The notes below the pieces were generated by a model that did no database searches, had not been told where the DNA came from, and saw only the letters and a list, made by a program, of their open reading frames with translations. This document shows positions 16,071 through 23,974 of a stretch of 64,000 nt of DNA, one piece after another. The translations under genes and the position numbers were made by a program. The DNA is from Antrihabitans stalactiti (GTDB lineage: Bacteria; Actinomycetota; Actinomycetes; Mycobacteriales; Mycobacteriaceae). The DNA lies in contig NZ_VCQU01000003.1 in assembly GCF_012932915.1 (NCBI RefSeq), positions 310,001 to 374,000 on the forward strand. Reading direction: 5' to 3'. How positions within the stretch are numbered: position 1 is the stretch's first letter; each line of letters starts with the position of its first letter.

Positions 16071-17847
16071 CGACGCGACCGAAATCGAGCTTGATCAATT
16101 GGTCCGCGATGTCGAAGTAGCGATCGTCGTGCGTGATCACGATGACCGTCTTCCTACGCCGCTTCAGGTCGGCGAGGATCTCCTTGTAGAACACGTCGCG
16201 AAAACGCGGCTCCTGGTCGGCGGCCCATTCGTCGAACACGACGATCTGCCGGTCCTCCAGCAGCGTGGTCAAGAGCGCGAGTCGCTTGCGTTGACCCTGC
16301 GAGAGAGCGATCGTCGACAACCGCCCGTCCTGCACTGTCACCTTGTGCGCAATCTCGAGCTCCTCGAGATATCGCCGGACCTCGTTGTCGATGCCAGGTC
16401 GGTCGAAACCCAGGTAGTCCTCGAACAGGTGGAAGTCGGTGAAGATGGCAGACGAGTTCTGGCGGAACCACTCGACGTTCTCATGGTCGATGCGCTCGTC
16501 GTTGAGCGACACGCTCCCGGTACGCGGGACGTACAGGCCCGTGATGAGCTTCGCCAGCGTCGACTTTCCGCTGCCGTTGCCGCCGATGACGAACGTGATC
16601 TGGCCTGGCTCGAAGACGAGGTCGAGTGGTCCGAGCCGGAAGCCGCTGTCGTCTTCATCGTCGTCCGGCGGCGGACCGTGCGGCGCGCCTTGTGGCGGCC
16701 CGGGGGGCAATGGCCTGCCGGCCTTGCCGCGGTGGCTGACCCACTGCCGACCGTTCACGTCCGGGGGCGGGCCCCCGCGGTGCCCTGGCGGTGGCGGCGG
16801 GCCACCCGGACCCAAACCGGGCTGCGACGCCTCACCCCCGTAGCGGTAGCTCGCATTCGTCAGTTCGAGCCGCGCTTCAGCCGCGGCGGGGCGGTCCGTG
16901 AACGGCAGCAGCTCCTCGTCGTGTGCCGTCTCCAGCGAGAGTTCCATCGCCTGAATCTTCTTGAGCGCGACGTCACCACGAAGCAGGTCGGGGATTCGGT
17001 GCATGAAGTTCTGCATCGGCATCGACAGGAACGTCGTCACCAGGACATAACTGACCATGACGTCGCGCGGGAGGTCGAGCCACTTCGCGATCCCGAACAG
17101 GATGAGTGCCATCGTCGCGAGCTGAAAGGTCTGCCCGAGGCCTTGGGCAATGGAGAACTTGGAGCCTGCGTCGATGTTCTGCTCGCGCAGTGACCTGGCT
17201 GTTCCGAGCAAATGCCGATTCATGAAGTCGCGACGCCTGCCGCGATGCAGCTTCAGCTCTTTGATGCCCAGTGTGACGGCCTGGAACGAGCGGATCAGCA
17301 CGTCTTCGTTCTCGCGCGCCTCGCGGTAGATGTTCCGGACGCGCGTGAGAAACACCTCGACGCAGAAGATGCTCACCAGGGTGCCTGCAATGGTGACCGC
17401 GAAAATCGGGCCGGACACCGTGACCAGAAATATGAAGGAGCCCACGATCGTCGCAACGTCGATGCAGATGCTGGGAATCGCCGTCACAGCTTGGGACAGG
17501 GACCGAACATCTTCGATCAGCGTGGTCATCAGCCGATGCGTGCCGAGGCCCTCGAGGTGGGCAAGGGGCGCGGAAACGACCCCCGAACTCAAATCCGAGC
17601 GCAGCCGAAAGATCGCGTCCTGTGCGAGCCGGATCAGCAATATCTGGGAAGAGATACCGCTGACGAGAACGACCAGCCCGGTGAGGGCAAAGCGCGCAAT
17701 CGTGTTGTCGGGGTGCGGCATCGGCGAGACGAGACCGTTGATCAAGGTCAACAGGTAAGTGTTCGCCGCGCCGCAGACAAGGCCGGCGACGATGATGGTC
17801 ACGATCCGCAGCCACGAAACCGAGATGAGGAATCTGATCAGTTGCAT
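16045..17847 (-). CDS. Cyclic-peptide-type ABC exporter (membrane and ATPase domains fused)
   Basis: The protein has 600 residues. Six membrane helices lie within about 1-300. The ATPase domain has Walker A GGNGSGKST at 422-430, signature LSQGQRKR at 515-522 and Walker B IVVFDEWAADQEP from 535. The EWAADQEP form is typical of the YojI/PvdE/SyrD exporters of peptide or siderophore products. Between the domains (about 338-400) is an odd Gly/Pro-rich and then Asp-rich insertion (GGPPPPPG, DDDEDD). It lies 40 bases after the type III polyketide synthase gene, so it likely exports that pathway's product. Confidence 0.92.
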   Translation of the reverse strand: MQLIRFLISVSWLRIVTIIVAGLVCGAANTYLLTLINGLVSPMPHPDNTIARFALTGLVVLVSGISSQILLIRLAQDAIFRLRSDLSSGVVSAPLAHLEGLGTHRLMTTLIEDVRSLSQAVTAIPSICIDVATIVGSFIFLVTVSGPIFAVTIAGTLVSIFCVEVFLTRVRNIYREARENEDVLIRSFQAVTLGIKELKLHRGRRRDFMNRHLLGTARSLREQNIDAGSKFSIAQGLGQTFQLATMALILFGIAKWLDLPRDVMVSYVLVTTFLSMPMQNFMHRIPDLLRGDVALKKIQAMELSLETAHDEELLPFTDRPAAAEARLELTNASYRYGGEASQPGLGPGGPPPPPGHRGGPPPDVNGRQWVSHRGKAGRPLPPGPPQGAPHGPPPDDDEDDSGFRLGPLDLVFEPGQITFVIGGNGSGKSTLAKLITGLYVPRTGSVSLNDERIDHENVEWFRQNSSAIFTDFHLFEDYLGFDRPGIDNEVRRYLEELEIAHKVTVQDGRLSTIALSQGQRKRLALLTTLLEDRQIVVFDEWAADQEPRFRDVFYKEILADLKRRRKTVIVITHDDRYFDIADQLIKLDFGRVVKSSVAQR

Positions 17848-17887
17848 GGGTGCTGCGCTCTCTGCAGGAACGGGCGATTCGCGGCGA

Positions 17888-19066
17888 TCACTGGCGGACG
17901 ATGTCGAATATCAGCCCCTCGAGGGTGACTCCCGGCGCGAAAGAGAACGCCACGCCGGTCGAAAGCGGTTTCGTCGTGTCAGCGCGCCGAACCATCTGTT
18001 CCATTACGAAGATCAGCGACACGCTCAGCATGTTTCCGTACTGCGCAAGGACATCCCAGCTGAGCGCCGCCTGCTCCGAGTCGATCCCGAGTGAGCGAGC
18101 GGATTCGGAGATGATCTTGGGACCACCCGGGTGGATCGCCCACAGATCGATGTCGGACTTCTGTAAGCCGTTGCGGTGCAACACATCCTTGATCACCGGA
18201 TCCACGCCTGTGTAGATGTACTTCGGCAGATTCTCCGCCAGCTCGCAGGTGATGCCGTTGGGATTGACGCCGAGGACGATACCGTCCTCCGAGCCATCGA
18301 TGAGACTGCTGAAACTGTTCCGGATCACGATTTTGCCGGGTGCCAACGGCTGTTGGACGTTGCTGGCGCCGATCACGACCGCACCGCACCCGTCGCCAAA
18401 GAGACTGTGAATGATCACGTCGTTGACATCGTCGGCGAAGACGCCGTTGACCGAGCTCAGCTCGAGGCAGATCACCAACGCGTTCTTGTCGGGGTTGGAC
18501 CGAACGAAATCGACGGCGGTCCGGATACCGTTCATCGCGGCCGCGCAGCCCATGAAGTTCACGATGATGCGGCTGACTGTCGGCGGCAGCCCGAGTTCCT
18601 TGAGCACGGCAATGTCGACCCCAGGCGCGATGAAGCCGGTGCTGGTGACGAATACGAGTAAGCCGATTTCTTTCTCGGCTTCACCGACGCCTGCGATGGC
18701 GCGCCTGGCTACATCGACTGCCAGCGGAACCGCGTGTGTGTAAAAGAGATTCATCCGGTCGCGAATCGTCCCCGGTTTCTGGCTGAACTCCAGAAACTCC
18801 GGACCCAGCGGATCGACAGCCAGTCTGCGCGTGGCGATTTTGGTCTTCTCGTACACCCGCGGGATTCGTGCCTGCTGTTCAGGATCAGCGAACAGCGCGG
18901 CGACTCGGATGGCGGCTTCGCTCTGGTCGAAGATTCCGCTCGGCGCGCCTGTTGCGATGCTCTCGATCACGCCTACTGTCGTCGGCGGCGTGGGCGGCAA
19001 GCCATGTGGACCGTGGTCGAGTCCGTGCTCATCCCGATTTGTGCCCTCATCGATCGATACAGACAT
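17888..19066 (-). CDS. Type III polyketide synthase (chalcone synthase-like)
   Basis: The protein has 392 residues from the ATG at 19066, with AGGAG eight bases upstream. The catalytic triad is visible: Cys174 in NFMGCAAAMNG, His312 in AIHPGG and Asn345 in QYGNMLS. It condenses malonyl-CoA onto an acyl-CoA starter to make alkylpyrones, alkylresorcinols or related rings. The overall form resembles mycobacterial PKS11/PKS18, which use long fatty starters. It lies between a desaturase (20 bases upstream) and an exporter (40 bases downstream) in one operon. The long-chain starter is therefore inferred to be the desaturase product. Confidence 0.95.
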   Translation of the reverse strand: MSVSIDEGTNRDEHGLDHGPHGLPPTPPTTVGVIESIATGAPSGIFDQSEAAIRVAALFADPEQQARIPRVYEKTKIATRRLAVDPLGPEFLEFSQKPGTIRDRMNLFYTHAVPLAVDVARRAIAGVGEAEKEIGLLVFVTSTGFIAPGVDIAVLKELGLPPTVSRIIVNFMGCAAAMNGIRTAVDFVRSNPDKNALVICLELSSVNGVFADDVNDVIIHSLFGDGCGAVVIGASNVQQPLAPGKIVIRNSFSSLIDGSEDGIVLGVNPNGITCELAENLPKYIYTGVDPVIKDVLHRNGLQKSDIDLWAIHPGGPKIISESARSLGIDSEQAALSWDVLAQYGNMLSVSLIFVMEQMVRRADTTKPLSTGVAFSFAPGVTLEGLIFDIVRQ

Positions 19067-19086
19067 GGCACTCTCCTTTTCGAGGT

Positions 19087-20553
19087 TCACACTGTTCCGA
19101 TTCCGGTGAATCCTTGAACCGTGTAGACGGCGCACGTCTTCAATGCGGTCGGCGAGAAATGCTCGCGGACGAATCCCAACTTTTGTTCCTCCGCTCGACG
19201 TGACGGTGCGAGGAGGTATGTGCGGACCTGCTTGGGAAAACGATCGGTGAAGAAGCTCTTGGCCGGTAGCCATTCGACACCGAATGCAGCAGATTCTTCG
19301 CGCAGGACGTCCTCGGACGCGATGTTGGCATATCCGCTGCGTTGATACGGCAGAACGTGATGAGCTCGATGCGAGCTGAGGCCGGCCGCGAGGAAGCAGT
19401 CGACGTATCGATTGCCCACGACCTTGAGGTCGTACGCCTGCAGCAATTGATTGACGGCCCAGTCGTTCGTGTCGGTAGCGGGCAGTTCGTCGACGTCGAG
19501 CTCGAAATCGTGGCTTGCGACCACGAGGAACGTACTGATCCACAGGCTGATGACGAATTGCAGCGCCCACGCCCAGAAGTCGCCCATCAAGGTGAAGACG
19601 ATGAACTCGCCGACCAGCAGAAACCGCACCCCGAACGACCCGATGAAGTGCGGTAGCGCACCGCCCCACGTCCCGTACATGTCTTTGATGCCGACTTGGC
19701 GGGTGAGCCTGCAGACGTCGATGAGCCGAATCGTCATGCCCGTCAACAAGTGTCCGAACTTGTGAACCGTATGAACGGGCATCCGATACAGCCGGGGCAA
19801 CTCCATCATCATTGTGAAGACGTTCTTCTTGATGTCGACTTCACTCTGCGTGTGCGGGTGGTGCAGTAGCGCATGCCCATCCGCGGTGACGAACGCCAAC
19901 GCGACGTAATTGAAGTCGAAGGCATTCGTGAAGTACTTGTTCACGCCTTTTTGTTTGCGGTGGATGGCGTAGTGGCCGAATCCTGCCAGTGCACTCCGCA
20001 GCAGGACCATCGCGATGACGAACACGGGCAGCGGCATCCAACTGCGCTCGAAAAGCCGGATCCCCTGCACCGCGAAATACGCGACCGCCAACACCGCGAC
20101 AACGATGTTGAAAATCGTGTCCATTCTCTTGATCCGCGCCGCCAAAGCCGGCTCAGCCAGGCGCGCCTTCACTTTGTGCAGCAGGTCGTTCTTGTCGTCG
20201 AATTTGTACTTCGGCGTATCGCGCCAACCGTCGAAGCCTTCCTTGAACAGGAAGTCCGGTGCGTTGCACTTCGGGTGGATGTCTTCGGGAATGGCGTCGC
20301 GGTCCAGCGCATAGCGCTTGAGCATCCGCTCGACCTGTTCGGGTTTCTTGTGATACGACCCGACTATCGAGGTGATGTCGCGATTCTTCGTTCGCCCGAT
20401 GAAGAACTCGCCGCCCGGGTGCTTGGTGATCCAATCGCTCAGGTCGTAGGCTTTTCCGTCGTAAATCCACACGTTCGACAACTGCGGTCCGCCGGGAGGG
20501 CCGGGCGGCCGGCTGAACGGCTGCTCCTGCGCGTCGAGGCTGCTACTCGTCAC
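19087..20553 (-). CDS. Cytochrome b5-fused fatty acid desaturase
   Basis: The 488-residue protein has a cytochrome b5 domain at about 25-100 with the haem-ligand motif HPGG (45-48), then a membrane desaturase domain with three histidine boxes: H194xxxH198, H227xxxH231H232 and H395xxH398H399. This build is common in front-end desaturases of eukaryotes and less usual in bacteria. It would add a double bond (or hydroxyl) to a fatty acyl chain using electrons from its own b5. The start is GTG at 20553 with GGAGG upstream. It is the first gene of the operon with the type III polyketide synthase and ABC exporter. Confidence 0.92.
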   Translation of the reverse strand: MTSSSLDAQEQPFSRPPGPPGGPQLSNVWIYDGKAYDLSDWITKHPGGEFFIGRTKNRDITSIVGSYHKKPEQVERMLKRYALDRDAIPEDIHPKCNAPDFLFKEGFDGWRDTPKYKFDDKNDLLHKVKARLAEPALAARIKRMDTIFNIVVAVLAVAYFAVQGIRLFERSWMPLPVFVIAMVLLRSALAGFGHYAIHRKQKGVNKYFTNAFDFNYVALAFVTADGHALLHHPHTQSEVDIKKNVFTMMMELPRLYRMPVHTVHKFGHLLTGMTIRLIDVCRLTRQVGIKDMYGTWGGALPHFIGSFGVRFLLVGEFIVFTLMGDFWAWALQFVISLWISTFLVVASHDFELDVDELPATDTNDWAVNQLLQAYDLKVVGNRYVDCFLAAGLSSHRAHHVLPYQRSGYANIASEDVLREESAAFGVEWLPAKSFFTDRFPKQVRTYLLAPSRRAEEQKLGFVREHFSPTALKTCAVYTVQGFTGIGTV

Positions 20554-20907
20554 TTCATTCCTCCCTGACAGACGGCTCGATGCGAGTGCATTCCGCCCAG
20601 GTTTCACAGGCATTCGTCGCGGCACGGGTAGATGGGGTGCAGTGTCCGGTGGAACCGGCCGTTCCCCCCAAAGTTGCGCTCCCCGTGACAACGTTCATGA
20701 ACCATATCGTGCACCTACGACCCGCTGTTCGCCGTACTCAGCGGTTAACGAATTGGTCGTAATGTGAGATTTTTCGACATGACCAACCAGGTCACACAGA
20801 ACGCTCCCGCGCGGTGGGGGACGTGCTGCATACTTACGATTCAGGAGGCACCAGTGCCCCTCACACAAATCCGTTCGGACGGACCTCACACTCTCCTAGG
20901 GGGCTAC
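20554..20907. promoter_or_regulatory. Divergent intergenic region, desaturase operon / lprG
   Basis: These 354 bases separate two divergent units and should hold both promoters. I see an inverted repeat, TGACC-AACCA-GGTCA, at 20780-20794, and a relatively AT-rich segment with GTTAACGAATTGG at about 20740-20765. No gene is evident. Confidence 0.45.
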
Positions 20908-21735
20908 ATGAGTGCTCATTTCTCTCGTCGGCTTCGGCTCGGCCCAGTGATGACTGCGGCGGCTGTCTTCGCGGTCTTCGTGGCCGGTTGCTCTACCGAG
21001 GACAAGTCGTCGTCTTCGTCGTCGGATTCCACATCCAAGGCGGGCACGACGTCGGCCTCCTCGGCCGACACCCCGGACGCCGCGTCGATCATCGCCGAAT
21101 CATCGAAGACCACCCAGACACTGCAGGCGGTGCACCTGATTCTCGCGGTGAACAACGTCCCGAACCTGCCGGTCGAGGCCGTCAACGCCGATGTCACCAA
21201 CCAACCTGTGGGCGCAGGCGCAGCGGAAGGTACGGCGAAGGTCCGGACCCAGCCGGACGCCCCGTTCGTCGAGGCCAAGTTCGTCGTCGTCGACAAGACG
21301 ATCTACGCGCAGACCGATCCGACAGGCAAGTACACCAACCTGGGTCCGGCAGAGAAGATCTACGACCCGGGCGTCATCCTCGACAAGGACAAGGGCCTCG
21401 CCAACCTCATCGGCAAGGTGCAGAACCCCAAGGTCGAAGGTAAAGAGACCGTCGACGGCGTCGCCACCGTGAAGGTGACCGGCACTGTCGACGCAGCAGT
21501 GGTCGATCCGATCGTTCCGAAGTCGGGTGACGGCGGCGGCCAGTTGCCGATCACTCTCTACATCGCCGATGTGGCACCTCCGACGACCAGCGGTACTCAG
21601 CTCCCGTCGGATTCAGCGTCGCCGGGTACCGGACCGAACCTGGTCAAGACGGTGATCAAGAAGGGTGATGGCACCATCACGATTTCCCTGTCGAAGTGGG
21701 CCGTGCCCGTCACGGTCACCAAGCCGGCAGAGTAA
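20908..21735 (+). CDS. lprG: LppX/LprA/LprF/LprG-family lipoprotein
   Basis: The 275-residue precursor starts at the ATG at 20908, after AGGGGG. A lipoprotein signal peptide ends in VFVAGC with the acylated Cys at 28, followed by a Ser-rich linker. The mature domain has the LprG fold pattern (DGVATVKVTGTVDA; LPITLYIAD). Family members bind triacylated lipids and carry them across the periplasm. In mycobacteria lprG is paired with an MFS gene (P55); no such partner is adjacent here, so the symbol marks family rather than orthology. A strong terminator follows the stop. Confidence 0.88.
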   Translation: MSAHFSRRLRLGPVMTAAAVFAVFVAGCSTEDKSSSSSSDSTSKAGTTSASSADTPDAASIIAESSKTTQTLQAVHLILAVNNVPNLPVEAVNADVTNQPVGAGAAEGTAKVRTQPDAPFVEAKFVVVDKTIYAQTDPTGKYTNLGPAEKIYDPGVILDKDKGLANLIGKVQNPKVEGKETVDGVATVKVTGTVDAAVVDPIVPKSGDGGGQLPITLYIADVAPPTTSGTQLPSDSASPGTGPNLVKTVIKKGDGTITISLSKWAVPVTVTKPAE

Positions 21736-21751
21736 CTCTCTCAGCAAGATT

Positions 21752-21793
21752 CGAGACCGGCCCGGGTACGGAAACGTATCCGGGCCGGTCTCG
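21752..21793. terminator. Strong bidirectional intrinsic-type terminator
   Basis: A 19-bp stem (21752-21770 with 21775-21793, one G-U pair) is capped by a GAAA tetraloop. The outer arm begins CGAGACCGGCCCGG. It lies between convergent lprG (stop 21735) and the metallo-hydrolase (stop 21796). Confidence 0.9.
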
Positions 21794-21795
21794 TC

Positions 21796-22575
21796 TTACG
21801 CGCGCATTTGCTCGAACATGCTCGGATCGTGGGCGCAGATGATCGCAAGACCGGGTTCGGCGCGACGGTACAACTCGGCGAGCCGAGCGTGGTTGGCCCG
21901 GACCGTCGAAGGCTCGAAACCGATGAGAGCTTCCTGGACGCGAAGGGCCCTCGGTACTTTCGACGTTCCGTCGATCGTTCCCGGGTGATAGAAACTGTCG
22001 CCGGCGTGCAGGATCCAGCGATCCCCGCTATCGACGGCGACCGCCATATGTCCGCGCGTGTGGCCGGGGAGGGAGACGAGAACGATGCCCGGCGAGATGT
22101 CGTCGAGTTCTTTGGCTGCCGCAAAGCCGCGCCACTTTTCGCCGTCCGGATTGTGTTCGACGATCTTCGGACCGTGCGCCCACTGTGCGGACTGGTAGCG
22201 CACCTTTTCGCGCCATGACGGGGAATGCATCGCGCCGCGAGCTTCGGCCGCGGTCGTGTGGATCGACGCGTCGGGGAAGTCGGCTATTCCGCCGATGTGG
22301 TCGGAATCGAAGTGAGTCACGATGATGTGGGTGACGTCGTCGCCACGGAATCCGAGCCGCTCGACTTGCCGCAGAGCGGTCTCATCGGGGTCGAGGATGG
22401 GTTTGACGACGCGTCGGTACGGACCGAGTCGACGTGCTGGATCGGCTATGTCGCGCAAGCCGTAGCCGGTGTCGACCAACACCAGACCGCGGTCGGTTTC
22501 CAGGAGCAAGACGTGGCAGACCAGTGGTGCGGTGGGCATGTGCATGGTGCCGCAATTGAGATGGTGAACCTTCAT
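21796..22575 (-). CDS. Metallo-beta-lactamase-fold hydrolase (lactonase-like)
   Basis: A 259-residue enzyme with the zinc motif HFDSDH (about 104-109), a later [12 protein letters not shown] His and an [10 protein letters not shown] Asp. The layout resembles AttM/AiiA-type N-acyl-homoserine lactonases, although lactone activity is inferred. It lies six bases downstream of the SnoaL-like gene, and both are divergent from a TetR regulator with paired operators. The pair likely forms an inducible degradation unit. Confidence 0.88.
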   Translation of the reverse strand: MKVHHLNCGTMHMPTAPLVCHVLLLETDRGLVLVDTGYGLRDIADPARRLGPYRRVVKPILDPDETALRQVERLGFRGDDVTHIIVTHFDSDHIGGIADFPDASIHTTAAEARGAMHSPSWREKVRYQSAQWAHGPKIVEHNPDGEKWRGFAAAKELDDISPGIVLVSLPGHTRGHMAVAVDSGDRWILHAGDSFYHPGTIDGTSKVPRALRVQEALIGFEPSTVRANHARLAELYRRAEPGLAIICAHDPSMFEQMRA

Positions 22576-22581
22576 TGTCGG

Positions 22582-23127
22582 TCAGTCCGCAAAGACGGGG
22601 GCAGTGGTGTCGAGCAGACGTCGGTCCGGCTCGGTGCCCGACTCCGCGAGCATCCCGCGGATCACACGCGCGAGCAACAGCCAGTTCCTTGGCTTCTTGG
22701 CATCGATCCCGCGGATGAGCTGTTTGAGCATGGTCAACGTGTCGAAGTAGATCCGCTCGCAGACGAGGTTCTCGTTCTCGTCGAAGATGAAGTACGCCGT
22801 CATGCGGACGCGAAACTTTGAGCCGGTCGCGGGGATCGATCCCAGTGGGCCGAGATGGGTGCCCAGCAACCAGAATTCGGCGATCACGGCGTCGTCGCTG
22901 TGTCGTAGCGCGATGATCTCGTGGTCTTGGTCCGGGAACGCGACGCGCGTGTCGTGGTAGTAGCCGCGGACATCGGTGTCGCCGTCGTGAACGACCATCA
23001 TCGGGATGAGTTCGTAGTGGGGATGCGGAAAGGTCGACAGCACGTCATCCCAGTCTTGGCGCACCTCGTCGTGGAAGTGGTCGAGCACCACCTTTTCGCG
23101 GACGGCTCGCGTTTCCAATGTCAGCAC
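22582..23127 (-). CDS. SnoaL/NTF2-like protein
   Basis: The 181-residue protein has an NTF2-like fold pattern (VRGYYHDTRVAFPDQDHEI; AEFWLLGTHLGPLG; ARVRMTAYFIFDE-like segment). Members are ester cyclases, ketosteroid isomerase relatives or binding proteins. The C-terminal 45 residues add a helical tail. It is the first gene of the unit with the metallo-hydrolase and faces a TetR gene across 97 bases holding two operator-like repeats. Confidence 0.82.
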   Translation of the reverse strand: MLTLETRAVREKVVLDHFHDEVRQDWDDVLSTFPHPHYELIPMMVVHDGDTDVRGYYHDTRVAFPDQDHEIIALRHSDDAVIAEFWLLGTHLGPLGSIPATGSKFRVRMTAYFIFDENENLVCERIYFDTLTMLKQLIRGIDAKKPRNWLLLARVIRGMLAESGTEPDRRLLDTTAPVFAD

Positions 23128-23158
23128 GGTGCCTCCAAATGTCTGTGGACGAATTCCA

Positions 23159-23175
23159 CTTACACCGTAAGTTTA
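23159..23175. promoter_or_regulatory. Candidate TetR operator 1
   Basis: CTTAC-ACC-GTAAGTTTA is an inverted repeat. A second copy is 36 bases away at 23195-23211. Both lie in the divergent gap between the SnoaL-like gene (start 23127) and the TetR gene (start 23225). Confidence 0.65.
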
Positions 23176-23194
23176 AATCTCGCCGAAGGCAAGG

Positions 23195-23211
23195 CTTACG
23201 ATGTATGTTTA
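23195..23211. promoter_or_regulatory. Candidate TetR operator 2
   Basis: CTTAC-GAT-GTATGTTTA matches operator 1 at 13 of 17 positions. It sits 14 bases before the TetR start, so binding would repress the regulator's own gene. Confidence 0.6.
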
Positions 23212-23224
23212 GCGAGGAGGTCGG

Positions 23225-23863
23225 ATGGCGCGGGCGAGACGGGATCTGACAAGGGAGCAAGTCCTCAGCGCGGCGCTCCGGTTGGCCGAACGCGACGGGG
23301 TGACGTCGCTGACGATGCGCAAGGTCGCGAAAGAAGTTGGCGTCGAAGCGATGTCGCTCTACAACCATGTAGCCGACAAGGAGGCGATGCTCGACGGTCT
23401 CGCCGATGCGGTGCTCGCGATGTTCGAGTTACCGGACCCGACCGGCGACTGGGTGGCCGACGTGCGCGCAGTCGCGCACGCCTTTCGGCGATTTGCCGTC
23501 CAGTATCCGCAGACCGCGCCGTTGATTCTCACCAGGCAGTCGTACTCCCCTGCTCTGCTTCGTGTTGCCGACACCGTCTTGGGCGTACTGATCAGAGCGG
23601 GATTCGCTCCGGCAACCGCCGTTCATGGCATGCGGGCGTTGCTGGCCAGCGTGGTCGGCGTGCTCCTCCGCGAGATGGGCGCGAGTCCGACTCTCGCCGG
23701 CGACGATCCAGTGAGTCGGGAGCGCCGCGTCGATCGAGTGGTCGCGAGCGAGCTGCCCAACCTTGCCCTCGTAGCTGCAGATCTATCGGTGATCGACCAC
23801 GAGGCCGAATTCGACTTCACACTCGATCTTGCACTGGAATCGCTGCAACGCATTCTCGAATGA
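23225..23863 (+). CDS. TetR/AcrR-family repressor
   Basis: The 212-residue protein has an N-terminal helix-turn-helix (LTMRKVAKEVGVEAMSLYNHVADKE at about 28-52) and a C-terminal domain of the classic TetR_C type. GAGGAGG lies seven bases before the ATG. It is divergent from the SnoaL-like and metallo-hydrolase genes and probably represses them and itself through the two repeats in the gap. The ligand is unknown. Confidence 0.93.
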   Translation: MARARRDLTREQVLSAALRLAERDGVTSLTMRKVAKEVGVEAMSLYNHVADKEAMLDGLADAVLAMFELPDPTGDWVADVRAVAHAFRRFAVQYPQTAPLILTRQSYSPALLRVADTVLGVLIRAGFAPATAVHGMRALLASVVGVLLREMGASPTLAGDDPVSRERRVDRVVASELPNLALVAADLSVIDHEAEFDFTLDLALESLQRILE

Positions 23864-23974
23864 GGTAAGGGTTTACCGAGTCGTGCGTTCGGATACTCTG
23901 CCGGAGTCGTCACCTTGGGTCGGGCACTCTTTGGAGGCACTCATCGCTAACCCTGCCGACCGACAGTCGGTGAC

